From: Chitinophagales bacterium | GTDB taxonomy: Bacteria > Bacteroidota > Bacteroidia > Chitinophagales > JADIYW01 | Reading direction: 5' to 3' | Length of the DNA: 64,000 bases | NCBI GenBank assembly: GCA_023957235.1 | Contig: JAMLHI010000002.1 | Span: 263,836 to 327,835, forward strand | Shown here: positions 7,874-16,538 of the stretch, in pieces | Numbering within the stretch: position 1 is the stretch's first letter | Layout: each line of letters starts with the position of its first letter | Program-made: the position numbers and the translations under genes | The notes under the pieces: model-generated | Told to the model about the DNA's origin: nothing | Seen by the model: only the letters and a program-made list of their open reading frames with translations | Database searches by the model: none

Positions 7874-7927
7874 TTTTGAATAATAGCCATTATATTGATT
7901 GAAAAAAATATCAATTAAATAATTACG

Positions 7928-8650
7928 TTATTCACAATTGCCGTCTAAGTCACAAGAAGATGATGAAGAGTTGTTATGAATAATAAGCTCTTGATTGGCC
8001 TTCCAATCATTAAATGAAGTTTTTAAAGTATCTAAAAACACCTGCTGAGGCTGAGCGCCAGACACACCATATTTTCGATTAAAAACAAAAAAAGGCACTC
8101 CAGTGATTCCAAGGTTTGCAGCTTCTTGGATATCTTGCTTAACTTTATAGGCATAATCTTCCTCCGTCAGTGCTTGATTAAACTCTTCCTCTGTCAAACC
8201 AGCCTTAAGAGCAATTGCTTTCAATACCATTTCATTTCCTAAATCTTCTCCATTTTCAAAATGTGCAGCATGAAATGCATCTGAAAGTTTTGTATCAAGT
8301 CCTTTAGTAATTGCTTTTTGTAAAACTCGATGTGCATTGAAACTATTAAACTCAACAATTTCATCCATTTTGAAATGAAGTCCTACATTTTTTGCAGATT
8401 CTGTGATATGAGAGAGCATCATTTCAACTTCAGCTATTGACTTCCTATATTTATTTGCCAGCTTTTTCTTTACTCCTAATTCTGCCCCCTCTTGTTGAAT
8501 GAAATGAGGATCCAGCTGAAAACTTCGCATCTCCAATACGACATCTGATGCATTAGTAAAATCCTCTAATGCCTTTTCATAGTTTCGTTTTCCAATATAA
8601 CAAAATGGACATGAGATATCACTCCATACTTCTACTATTAATTTTTCCAT
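7928..8650 (-). CDS. DsbA-family oxidoreductase (FrnE type)
   Basis: This is a cytoplasmic thioredoxin-fold protein of the FrnE/2-hydroxychromene-2-carboxylate isomerase group, 240 residues. The redox motif CPFC lies in DISCPFCYIGK near residue 15, and the cis-proline loop is LGITGVPFFVFNRKYGVSGAQ near residue 180. There is no signal peptide, as usual for FrnE. The C-terminus ends in a serine-rich stretch with two more cysteines (SSSSSCDLDGNCE), which could bind metal or form a second redox pair; this is inference. It is monocistronic, downstream of the toxin-antitoxin pair in position but with no sign of co-transcription. Confidence 0.92.
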   Translation of the reverse strand: MEKLIVEVWSDISCPFCYIGKRNYEKALEDFTNASDVVLEMRSFQLDPHFIQQEGAELGVKKKLANKYRKSIAEVEMMLSHITESAKNVGLHFKMDEIVEFNSFNAHRVLQKAITKGLDTKLSDAFHAAHFENGEDLGNEMVLKAIALKAGLTEEEFNQALTEEDYAYKVKQDIQEAANLGITGVPFFVFNRKYGVSGAQPQQVFLDTLKTSFNDWKANQELIIHNNSSSSSCDLDGNCE

Positions 8651-8726
8651 TTTTCTTGCGATTTTTCTATTCTATGAACCAACACAAAACAGGCAAAAAG
8701 GTTTCACAATCCAATAACCCATAAAA

Positions 8727-10037
8727 TTAATCAAATACTGCGACAGAAACTCCTTCATCTCCTGAAGGGAAATTGCGCATTTTCAATCTCCTGCCATTAA
8801 AAGTAACAGTAGTCATTGTTTCTGTATCCGTAGGGAAATAGATATCTGCTCCTGCCAAAAAAGGAAATGCTGAGAAAGCAGCAATAGATTTATCATCAGT
8901 GAATTGATTTTCATTTGAATCATACATAAACAAGGCAATTGTCGTATTATTTTGAGCGGCATATTTTGAATTAGACAACTCTATTCCATTAACATTCAAA
9001 ATATCCCTACCAGCAATCATAGCCTGAGAAGCACCAAAAAACGCCATAACAGCTTGTTGATTATTGGTAGGCAAAGCATTTAAAAATGCTGCGCCTAATG
9101 ATCCTTTTGGAGGAAAAGATCTGATTATTACAGTTTTATTATCTCTCAGAAAAGGTTCTCTGTAATAGTGAACAGGTCTATCACCTGCTTGGTCAGTTTT
9201 GACTCTAAATTCATAATAAGCACCAGATTTTGCCTGAAAAGGTCCCCATTCATTTTTATCATTGACTTGAAATGAAAAATCAGGCAATTCATTCTTTCTC
9301 ATTCCTGTTATTGCATCTAATTCATAAACATTCAAGGAAGCTCCTTTCCCAGAGAGATTTTCACCAAAACTCAATACCTTTCCAGATATTTGGGGATCAT
9401 CTTGTTTAATTATCTCAAGAGTAGATGGTGCTCTATTTCTAAAAAAATGATAAATCGCTTCAAATGTTTCAATAGAAGTTGCAACTTGATAATGATCTTT
9501 GAGCTTTAGACTGATATTGGTAGCTCCTTTAATGTTTCCACCTCCTGTAACTACTTTATCATAAGGGGAAAAAATATTTAAAGTTGGAATTTTGATATTA
9601 TTGTATCCTGCAGCTCCTGGCTGAACAGTACCTGCCAATAGAACAACATTTCTCACTTTCTTTCCTCTATCAGGATTCTTGCAATAGTCATATACTAAAA
9701 AACTCCCCGCTGAATGACCGACTAAATCCACTTGAGACTTCCCAGTTTTAAGTAGCACCTCACTGATGAAGTCATCTAAAAGCTGATTGGAATTACTACC
9801 CATACCTAAAGTATTCCATTCATAAGTGTATAACATATCCATTGGATATCCATTGGATGCAAACCTGAGCATCTGCAACTCATAAGTATCACCACTAGCA
9901 AGAAAACCATGTACCATTACAATGGGCATCATTTCCTTTTCAGAACCTAAACTTTCTACTTTATCTTGCTTTTTACAAGACAAAAAACACATTACAACTA
10001 CAGTAATGATCAAACATGAAAATCTTCTCATATTCAT
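8727..10037 (-). CDS. alpha/beta-hydrolase lipase-like lipoprotein
   Basis: This secreted lipoprotein esterase/lipase has 436 residues. The signal ends FLSCKKQ (lipobox cysteine about residue 21). The hydrolase core has an oxyanion-type PIVMVHGF near residue 38 and the nucleophile elbow VGHSAGS near 107, as in triacylglycerol lipases. After about residue 215 comes a second part that is not catalytic and resembles a beta-sandwich. The substrate is unknown. The next gene on the same strand lies 89 bp upstream, so operon membership is doubtful. Confidence 0.8.
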   Translation of the reverse strand: MNMRRFSCLIITVVVMCFLSCKKQDKVESLGSEKEMMPIVMVHGFLASGDTYELQMLRFASNGYPMDMLYTYEWNTLGMGSNSNQLLDDFISEVLLKTGKSQVDLVGHSAGSFLVYDYCKNPDRGKKVRNVVLLAGTVQPGAAGYNNIKIPTLNIFSPYDKVVTGGGNIKGATNISLKLKDHYQVATSIETFEAIYHFFRNRAPSTLEIIKQDDPQISGKVLSFGENLSGKGASLNVYELDAITGMRKNELPDFSFQVNDKNEWGPFQAKSGAYYEFRVKTDQAGDRPVHYYREPFLRDNKTVIIRSFPPKGSLGAAFLNALPTNNQQAVMAFFGASQAMIAGRDILNVNGIELSNSKYAAQNNTTIALFMYDSNENQFTDDKSIAAFSAFPFLAGADIYFPTDTETMTTVTFNGRRLKMRNFPSGDEGVSVAVFD

Positions 10038-10126
10038 TTATAATTCAAATAAATATAAGTATAATATTAGGCAATTCATTGCCTTCAAAAATATAATTGA
10101 CTTTTTAAAACCACTAGAATAAATAA

Positions 10127-10522
10127 TCAATCTTTATTCCTATTCATTTTAAATGAAAGATTAGCAACAAGGATAAAAATAAGTGTCAAAATTATCCTAA
10201 AAGTCATTGCATAAACAGTTTTGGTTTCATAAATACCTCCACTATAGATATAAATAGATAAAACAATAAATGTGACTATCAGAATAATAATAGCAATGCT
10301 CAGAGGCTTTAATGTCCACAATCTCCTCTTTGATATTCCATAAGCGGCTATCAGATACAAAAAGCCACATAGCCAATTTGCCCAGACAACAAAAGGAACA
10401 TAATTACCTTCTTTTTCTCTTATTCCAAACCAATCAAATAATACTGAGCTACTCATAAACAACGTCAGCAGACCAAAAGCAGTCAGAATCAAAATAAAGA
10501 TTATCTTTAATATCGCCTTCAT
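10127..10522 (-). CDS. small four-helix membrane protein, unknown function
   Basis: This 131-residue protein is almost entirely hydrophobic, with about four membrane segments (residues 5-30, 45-63, 72-93 and 105-124) and a basic C-terminus. No motif is recognised. It lies 10 bp after the cytochrome b561-like gene on the same strand and is probably co-transcribed with it and with the His-rich lipoprotein gene, suggesting a shared envelope role. Confidence 0.6.
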   Translation of the reverse strand: MKAILKIIFILILTAFGLLTLFMSSSVLFDWFGIREKEGNYVPFVVWANWLCGFLYLIAAYGISKRRLWTLKPLSIAIIILIVTFIVLSIYIYSGGIYETKTVYAMTFRIILTLIFILVANLSFKMNRNKD

Positions 10523-10532
10523 TATCAGTATT

Positions 10533-11096
10533 TTAATCTCCTCCTATCATTTTAGAAGAGATGCCTTTATTATTAAAATGTTCAGCAATTACAATTCCAA
10601 TAATATGTAAAACAATAAAAATTGGAAACCAGTACACCCCCCATTTATGAACAGCTTCAATCTGGTCATGGTAAGCAGCAAACAAATCTTTCTCGATAGA
10701 AATTCCAGTAACAGCAGATATAAAAACAAATAAATAAAAAAATACGTAAGTAAAACCCTGAAAACGCTCTTTCAGTGGCTGATGTTTTTTAAATGGGCTT
10801 GGAAAGCGAATACCTTTAGCTAGCATATAGCCAATACGAATAACAAAAGCAATAATCATAACATTGGCAAACACTTCATGCCATTGCCACATGGGTTCAC
10901 GAAGTGCCTTTTGAACAGCTTTAGCTTGCTCTTTGGTAACTTCTATATTTTGAGAAGCCAAAGCATCAGAAACAGCTAATTTTCCCATCCAATACATTCT
11001 TAGAAATCCAGTAATAAACAAAACAGGCATAGCAATAGCCATTACCCAATGTAATATTCTATGTGTGACAGTAAATTTTTCAATAGTCTTCATCAT
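10533..11096 (-). CDS. cytochrome b561-like membrane protein (cytochrome b/b6 domain)
   Basis: This is a four-helix membrane cytochrome b of the b561/Ni-Fe-hydrogenase type, expected to hold two hemes and pass electrons across or within the membrane. Histidines are placed as expected: THRILHWVMA in helix 1, WQWHEVFANV in helix 2, and HKWGVYWFPIFIVLHIIG in the last helix. I choose the start at 11096, beginning MMKTIEKFTV; the longer reading back to 11180 would overlap the upstream lipoprotein gene by 83 bp. With this start there is a single base between the upstream stop and this ATG. The electron donor and acceptor are unknown. Confidence 0.85.
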   Translation of the reverse strand: MMKTIEKFTVTHRILHWVMAIAMPVLFITGFLRMYWMGKLAVSDALASQNIEVTKEQAKAVQKALREPMWQWHEVFANVMIIAFVIRIGYMLAKGIRFPSPFKKHQPLKERFQGFTYVFFYLFVFISAVTGISIEKDLFAAYHDQIEAVHKWGVYWFPIFIVLHIIGIVIAEHFNNKGISSKMIGGD

Positions 11097-11097
11097 A

Positions 11098-11553
11098 TTA
11101 ATTAAAAAATTGATGGTAAATTTTATTCGATTCCTGAAGCTTAATAATAATTTGATTAGCTTCATCTTGAGAACTTGCATTCTTCAAATCATCTACTAAC
11201 TCTAAATGAGGATGAAGCCATTTGTGCAATTCATCATGACTTTTGCCATCCATCGTACAGCTATTTATCAATTGATTATTTTGGTCTTCTATATCCGAAG
11301 CCAATTTTTTATAATCTGTGCCTTTCCTTTGAATATATTCATCTACCATTTGAGAACCCTTTAATACAAAAGGCTTCATCTCTTCATTTACAATCCATTT
11401 TTCACCATTATTCAGTTCAATAGTTTCACTGCCAGCAGCTTGATGATGTTCAGAATGATTTTTACTACCCTGATGAGAATCATGATGTTCGCATTGTTGG
11501 CGACACCCCAAAATAAGCAAACCTGCTAAGCTCAAAATAAATACTTTTTTCAT
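11098..11553 (-). CDS. histidine-rich lipoprotein
   Basis: This is an exported lipoprotein of about 151 residues from the ATG at 11553. The signal peptide MKKVFILSLAGLLILGC ends in a lipobox cysteine, and the next 25 residues are rich in histidine (CEHHDSHQGSKNHSEHHQ), as in metal-binding envelope proteins. The rest is predicted helical (about 50-150) with no recognised domain, although the histidine-bearing pattern DELHKWLHPHLELVDDL is notable. It is directly upstream of the cytochrome b561-like gene with one base between them. A role in metal handling or redox at the membrane is inference. Confidence 0.7.
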   Translation of the reverse strand: MKKVFILSLAGLLILGCRQQCEHHDSHQGSKNHSEHHQAAGSETIELNNGEKWIVNEEMKPFVLKGSQMVDEYIQRKGTDYKKLASDIEDQNNQLINSCTMDGKSHDELHKWLHPHLELVDDLKNASSQDEANQIIIKLQESNKIYHQFFN

Positions 11554-11921
11554 CTTTATATAATTCAATTAGTTATAATCAATTACTTTAATTCCTTCTA
11601 AAATTACACAATATTCACAGACAATTAAGTTATCACCATTTCTTCTTCTCATTTTTTACAAAAATTTCCATCTCAATATTGTTCACTTTCAGTAATCATA
11701 TTAGCAATATTCAATTTCAATTTTAATATTAACAAATATCATTATTAATTGTTGCAGATACATTGAAATCAAAATATTGATTATAAAACAATTATCTTTA
11801 GTAAGAAGAAAAAACACTATCATTTTTCCAATGAAAACTTAAACTGCTTACATTTTTTCTGGTATTCAGAACAAAATTGAAAAATATACGTTGAAAAATT
11901 ATCATTTAAACAATTCTATTT
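11554..11921. other. intergenic region between divergent genes, no feature seen
   Basis: This 368-bp AT-rich region separates the minus-strand lipoprotein gene from the plus-strand alcohol dehydrogenase. It must hold both promoters, but I see no clear TAnnTTTG element, hairpin, RNA gene or reading frame of substance. Confidence 0.4.
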
Positions 11922-12983
11922 ATGTATAACACAAAAGCCTATGCAGCATTTTCAGCTTCAGATTCACTCCAACCTTTTCATATAGAAAGAAGAGAGTTGA
12001 GAGACAATGATATATTGATAGATATACTTTTCTGTGGCGTGTGTCATTCAGATATCCATACAGCTAAAAATGACTGGCACTCGACAAAATATCCTGTTGT
12101 TCCAGGACATGAAATTATAGGAAGAGTACAAAAGATAGGCAAAAAAGTAAGTCATTTCAATATTGATGATATTGTAGGTGTAGGTTGTATGGTAGATTCT
12201 TGTCAAACTTGTACTTCATGCCAAAAAGGATTAGAACAATATTGTTTAAATGGTTTTACTGGCACCTACAATGGGAAAGATAAAATTTCAGGAGCTTATA
12301 CATTTGGTGGCTATTCAGATAAAATTGTTGTTCAAGAAAATTTTGTTTTAAGAATACCCCAAAATTTAGATATAGCGGGAGCAGCACCTTTGCTTTGTGC
12401 TGGGATTACGACTTGGTCTCCATTAAAAAACTGGAATGTAAAAACAAATGATCATGTAGGAATTATAGGACTTGGAGGACTTGGACACATGGCAATAAAA
12501 CTAGCACATGCGATGGGGGCAAAAGTCACTATGATAACAACTTCTCCCCAGAAAGGAAAAGATGCAAAAAGATTAGGAGCTGATGATATATTGATTTCAA
12601 CAGATAAAGAAGCTATGAAGTCAGCTTATATGAAATTTGATTTCTTGCTGAATACTATCCCTGTAAAACATGATGCTAACCCCTATATTCACTTATTAAA
12701 AACTGATGGGACAATGGTTTTTGTTGGCGCAATAGAACCAATTGAACCTATCCACATGGGCTTACTCATCGGGAAAAGGCGAAATATTGGAGCCTCTTTG
12801 ATAGGAGGAATTAAAGAGACACAGGAAATGCTCGATTTTTGCGGAGAACATAATATTACATCAGATATTGAAATAATATCTATTCAAGATATCAATCAAG
12901 CATATGAAAGAATAGTAAAAAATGAAGTTAAGTATCGTTTTGTAATAGATATGAATTCTCTAAAGCAAGAGAATAAAGAGTAA
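11922..12983 (+). CDS. zinc-dependent NAD(P) alcohol dehydrogenase (CAD/YahK type)
   Basis: This medium-chain dehydrogenase interconverts alcohols and aldehydes with NADP(H), 353 residues. Catalytic zinc ligands are the cysteine in FCGVCHSDIH near residue 40, the histidine in PGHEIIGRV near 65 and a later cysteine; the structural zinc site is the cluster DSCQTCTSCQKGLEQYC (about 95-112). The Rossmann motif is GLGGLGHMAIK near residue 187. Overall pattern fits the cinnamyl-alcohol-dehydrogenase-like aldehyde reductases (YahK/AdhC group) better than classical ADH. It is monocistronic. Confidence 0.93.
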   Translation: MYNTKAYAAFSASDSLQPFHIERRELRDNDILIDILFCGVCHSDIHTAKNDWHSTKYPVVPGHEIIGRVQKIGKKVSHFNIDDIVGVGCMVDSCQTCTSCQKGLEQYCLNGFTGTYNGKDKISGAYTFGGYSDKIVVQENFVLRIPQNLDIAGAAPLLCAGITTWSPLKNWNVKTNDHVGIIGLGGLGHMAIKLAHAMGAKVTMITTSPQKGKDAKRLGADDILISTDKEAMKSAYMKFDFLLNTIPVKHDANPYIHLLKTDGTMVFVGAIEPIEPIHMGLLIGKRRNIGASLIGGIKETQEMLDFCGEHNITSDIEIISIQDINQAYERIVKNEVKYRFVIDMNSLKQENKE

Positions 12984-13342
12984 ATAGCTTATAGCTTTAT
13001 ATAAGGCAAAACTGTGTTTATTTTATACTTTTACGATTCATAATAAGTTCAATTTTTTTTGTAAGACAAGTACTATTAAATAATTTATTATCAAAATACT
13101 ATGCAATTTAATTCTAGTAAAACTTTATCATGAATTTTCTCTTTAATTTAAAGAAAATAAGAGGTTCAAATGATTAGAAATACACAAAATTTTTAAGTGC
13201 TATATCACAATAGAAAAGGGAAAAATAAAACACACTCACAATAAAATAATTCAAAGAAAATAAGAATACTATTATAGCTAAACGATAACAATAAAAAATT
13301 GAAATTTTAATATCTTAAATAACAAACTCATTTAGACAAATT
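12984..13342. other. 359-bp intergenic region, no feature seen
   Basis: Very AT-rich sequence before the orphan 105-residue gene. A short CTTATA/TATAAG hairpin lies just after the alcohol dehydrogenase stop without a T tract. No RNA gene or good promoter element is recognised. Confidence 0.4.
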
Positions 13343-13660
13343 ATGGAACTCAAAGATGCTATCCTTGCAGACACAGGTAAAAACTTATCCATCTCTGGTG
13401 GACTAGGAAACACTTTAGGCAGTGCAATAATAATTCACAAAACTCCAGATTATAAAAAACATGGGGAAATAGAAGATTATATTTTAAACTATTTTGAAAC
13501 AGGAAGAAAATTAAATTGGAAAGTAGTAGATCGTTCTTTAGTAACATATAAGAATAAAAAGATCAATAAAATAAAAGTTCGAATCCAAAGTGAAAGTATA
13601 AAAGACGCTCCTATATATGTGGAAGCATATTACTTTGATGTAACTGAATGGGAGCACTAA
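13343..13660 (+). CDS. hypothetical protein, 105 residues
   Basis: A short soluble protein with no signal peptide or membrane segment and no recognised domain. It begins MELKDAILADTGKNLSI, has a glycine-rich turn (ISGGLGNTLGSAIIIH) and alternating beta-like strands with lysine-rich turns, ending EAYYFDVTEWEH. It lies between a 359-bp gene-poor stretch and the DUF4139 gene 57 bp downstream. The coding case rests on a clean ATG, ordinary amino-acid composition and the absence of a better frame. Function unknown. Confidence 0.6.
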   Translation: MELKDAILADTGKNLSISGGLGNTLGSAIIIHKTPDYKKHGEIEDYILNYFETGRKLNWKVVDRSLVTYKNKKINKIKVRIQSESIKDAPIYVEAYYFDVTEWEH

Positions 13661-13717
13661 TTCAATTGTAAAAAATTGGCAAGTCCTTTGCTAATTCAAT
13701 TGCAATAAAATATCATT

Positions 13718-15304
13718 ATGAAAAAAGTAATTCAAATTTCAACATTCATTGTATTTTTCATTTATACATTCCCTTCAAAAGCTTTGGAGGTATCCTCACA
13801 AGTTTCTAGTGTAACAATTTATCCTACAAAAGCTAGAGAAGTACGATCTGGGAAAGTAAATATTAAGGAAACTGGAGAACAAGAAATCATTTTTAAAGAT
13901 ATTTCTAGATTCATAGATCCGCAATCGATACAAGTTGCTATACCAGGTGTCAGTATCATGTCTGTCAGTACCCGTATCAATTATTTAGGCAAAAAAACAG
14001 ATCAAAACCAGCTAAGAGCTTGGAAAGATTCTCTTCAGAAAGTTCAAACTCAAAGAGCTTGGTTACAAGAGAAAATTGCGGTCTCACAAGGTGAGTTAAA
14101 TTTGTATGATAAAAACCTGATTATTGGAGGCGATCAGACATCTCTATACGCTAAAGCTATTGAAGAACTTGCCAATCAATACAAAATCAAAACCCTCAAA
14201 ATCCGTGAAAATTTGTTTCAACTTAGACAAGAAGACAAATCTTTAGATGAAACAATAAAAAAACTACAAGAGCAAATCAATATCATTGAACCATCCAACC
14301 AGCCTGTACAAGAAGTAGTTGTCAATGCAATCATCTCAAATACTGGTCAGTTTCAATATCAGCTCAATTATATGGTCTCTAATGTATCTTGGAAACCAAG
14401 CTACGATATACATTCAAAAAATTTATCTCAGGCTTTGGACTTAAAAATGAAAGCACAAATTTTTCAGCAGACTGGATATGACTGGAGCAATGTACTAGTA
14501 TCCTTATCTACAGCACAGCCTCAAACCAATCAGAAAATGCCAGAATGGAGAACTGAGTTTATAGATTTCAAAGCAGAATATGAAGTAGCCGCCAAATATA
14601 ATAGCTCTTATATGCTTCAAGCTAAATCTGCAAATGCTCCTTCTATAAGTGGAGAAAGCTTAGAAGACAGTTATAAAGTAGATATTATTGAAAGTGCTAC
14701 TGCCCAACTTTATCAAATCAATAGACCTCAAAATATACCTTCTGGGAAAGATGCTCAATTTATCGAAATATTCACTCAAGAAATGCCAGCAATTTATCAA
14801 TATGAAACCATGCCAAAAAGAGGCTTGAATGTATATTTGGTGGCCAAAGTTCCTCAATGGGAATCTTATAACCTACTCAACGGAACAGCCAATCTATTCT
14901 TTGAAGACTCTTATATAGGACAAATTTCACTCAATGCAAAGGTGGCAAAAGACACGCTAGATATTTCTTTAGGTAAAGATGAATTAGTATTTATAGATAG
15001 AAAAGAAATCAAAAATTTCAGCTCTAAAAAGATCATTGGCACTAATAAAAAAGAAGATAAAACCTATGAGATAAATATCAAAAACAATAAAAAAAGCCAG
15101 TTAGACATTATTGTTTACGATCAGATTCCAGTCAGTCGTCAAAAGGATATTGAAGTCATTCTCAATGATAATGACAAGGCCACTTATAATGCTGAAAATG
15201 GAAAATTAGAATGGAAGGTATCTCTAAAAGCTGGAGAAAGTAAAAAAATCAGATTCAGTTATTCCATCAAATTTCCAGCAGATAAAAATGTGACTATCAA
15301 TTAA
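13718..15304 (+). CDS. DUF4139 domain protein (mucoidy inhibitor MuiA family)
   Basis: This is a secreted 528-residue protein with a Sec signal (about 1-22, ending PSKALEV). The N-terminal DUF4140-type domain (about 25-130) opens with the family-typical VSSVTIYPTKAREVRSG. A long coiled-coil stretch follows (about 100-200). The C-terminal DUF4139 beta-rich domain starts near the YMVSNVSWKPSYDIHS segment (about 220) and runs to the end. The family is named for an E. coli-context mucoidy phenotype, but no enzymatic role is established. A strong hairpin follows the gene. Confidence 0.88.
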   Translation: MKKVIQISTFIVFFIYTFPSKALEVSSQVSSVTIYPTKAREVRSGKVNIKETGEQEIIFKDISRFIDPQSIQVAIPGVSIMSVSTRINYLGKKTDQNQLRAWKDSLQKVQTQRAWLQEKIAVSQGELNLYDKNLIIGGDQTSLYAKAIEELANQYKIKTLKIRENLFQLRQEDKSLDETIKKLQEQINIIEPSNQPVQEVVVNAIISNTGQFQYQLNYMVSNVSWKPSYDIHSKNLSQALDLKMKAQIFQQTGYDWSNVLVSLSTAQPQTNQKMPEWRTEFIDFKAEYEVAAKYNSSYMLQAKSANAPSISGESLEDSYKVDIIESATAQLYQINRPQNIPSGKDAQFIEIFTQEMPAIYQYETMPKRGLNVYLVAKVPQWESYNLLNGTANLFFEDSYIGQISLNAKVAKDTLDISLGKDELVFIDRKEIKNFSSKKIIGTNKKEDKTYEINIKNNKKSQLDIIVYDQIPVSRQKDIEVILNDNDKATYNAENGKLEWKVSLKAGESKKIRFSYSIKFPADKNVTIN

Positions 15305-15367
15305 TGTATTCTTCTAATGAATAGATAGATTACTGAATTAAAATTTCAAAAAAGCAGTTTTTAAAAA

Positions 15368-15408
15368 GCAATTATCTATTAAGGTCAATACCTCTAATAG
15401 ATAATTGC
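15368..15408 (+). terminator. strong hairpin after the DUF4139 gene
   Basis: A perfect 14-bp stem (GCAATTATCTATTA / TAATAGATAATTGC) is extended inside by AGGT/ACCT with a single bulged C around the loop CAAT. The tail is T-rich (ATTATTTCTATTT) rather than a pure T run, so it may be a terminator or a 3'-end stability element. Confidence 0.6.
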
Positions 15409-15506
15409 ATTATTTCTATTTACTGAGAAAATATTTTAGACTTTAAAGACTCCTTATATGCCATTTGAAACACTTATGATAATGATTTCAAATGAATAAA
15501 ATAACC

Positions 15507-15514
15507 TACTTTTG
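15507..15514 (+). promoter_or_regulatory. -7 promoter element of the sulfotransferase-glycosyltransferase pair
   Basis: TACTTTTG matches TAnnTTTG. It lies downstream of the ATG at 15492 and four bases before the ATG at 15519, which argues that the real start is 15519 on a leaderless mRNA. Confidence 0.55.
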
Positions 15515-15518
15515 CAAT

Positions 15519-16538
15519 ATGCAGATAGATAAGAAAGTCTTTTTTATAGTAGGCAACTCTCGCAGTGGAACAACCATGATGCTACGCATTCTCAACAACC
15601 ATCCAGATGTTTTTGTACTTAACGAATTGCATTTTTTTGAACAACTCTGGTCAAGTACAGATAAGGACAAAATATTATCTCAAGAAGAAGCAGAAAATCT
15701 GATTGCCAAATTATTTTATATCCAACAAGAAGGATATACTGGGGAAATGGACACCAACAAACACAAATCAGAAGCTAAAACTTTTGTTTCTAATCTATCA
15801 GGCACTCCTCTAGCCCCTCACCTCCTCTATTATGAATTTATGAATCTTGTGACTCACAGAGAAGGCAAAATCATTTCTTGTGAAAAAACCCCTCAAAATG
15901 TATTTTACATTAGCGAAATTTTAGATTTATTTCCACAGGCAAGAATTATCAATATGGTTCGAGATCCGAGGGCAATACTCCTCTCACAAAAGAGAAAATG
16001 GTTGCGTAGAAAAATGGGGGCTTCATTTATTACCAAAAAAGAAACCATTCGACTCAGAATCAATTATCATCCATATACATTAAGTAAATTGTGGAATGCA
16101 GCAGTATTTGCTGCTCAAAAATTTGACAATCATCCGCAAGTCATGACCGTCAGATTCGAAGATATATTGGATGCACCAGAACAGACAATGCAAAATATCT
16201 GTCAGCATTTGGATATCCCTTTTATAAAAAAAATGTTGGATATTCCTCAAGCAAGTTCTTCCAACGAAGCCGATAGTAAAGAATCTGGAATTAAAAAAGA
16301 ACGTGCAGGAAATTGGAAAAATGGAGGATTGTCTCCAGAAGAAATTGCTATCTGTGAGAAAACTTCAGGACACCTCTTCTCTAAATATCATTATCCATTT
16401 ATTCATCCTCAAACTTCAAAATTATCTTTATGGTGGTGGTATGCTATCTTTCCTTTCAAACTGGGATTGGCATTATTAATGAACCTCAATAGGATGAAAA
16501 ATATTCCTGAAACTATCAAACGTAGATTGGCATCATGA
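15519..16538 (+). CDS. sulfotransferase family protein
   Basis: This cytoplasmic PAPS-dependent sulfotransferase has about 339 residues and would transfer sulfate to a carbohydrate or other acceptor. The 5'-PSB loop is FFIVGNSRSGTTMMLRIL near the N-terminus, and the 3'-phosphate region includes INMVRDPRAILLSQKRKW (about 155). A further ATG exists at 15492, but a -7 promoter element lies between the two ATGs, so 15519 is preferred. It overlaps the next gene, a WecG/TagA-type glycosyltransferase, through ATGA, so the two are translationally coupled and probably modify the same glycan. Confidence 0.87.
   Translation: MQIDKKVFFIVGNSRSGTTMMLRILNNHPDVFVLNELHFFEQLWSSTDKDKILSQEEAENLIAKLFYIQQEGYTGEMDTNKHKSEAKTFVSNLSGTPLAPHLLYYEFMNLVTHREGKIISCEKTPQNVFYISEILDLFPQARIINMVRDPRAILLSQKRKWLRRKMGASFITKKETIRLRINYHPYTLSKLWNAAVFAAQKFDNHPQVMTVRFEDILDAPEQTMQNICQHLDIPFIKKMLDIPQASSSNEADSKESGIKKERAGNWKNGGLSPEEIAICEKTSGHLFSKYHYPFIHPQTSKLSLWWWYAIFPFKLGLALLMNLNRMKNIPETIKRRLAS

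Noticed and set aside
11097..11180. Longer start of the cytochrome b561-like gene at 11180
   Set aside because: It would overlap the lipoprotein gene by 83 bp and add a basic stretch outside the conserved domain.
12984..13040. Terminator after the alcohol dehydrogenase gene
   Set aside because: The short CTTATA/TATAAG hairpin is weak and has no T tract.
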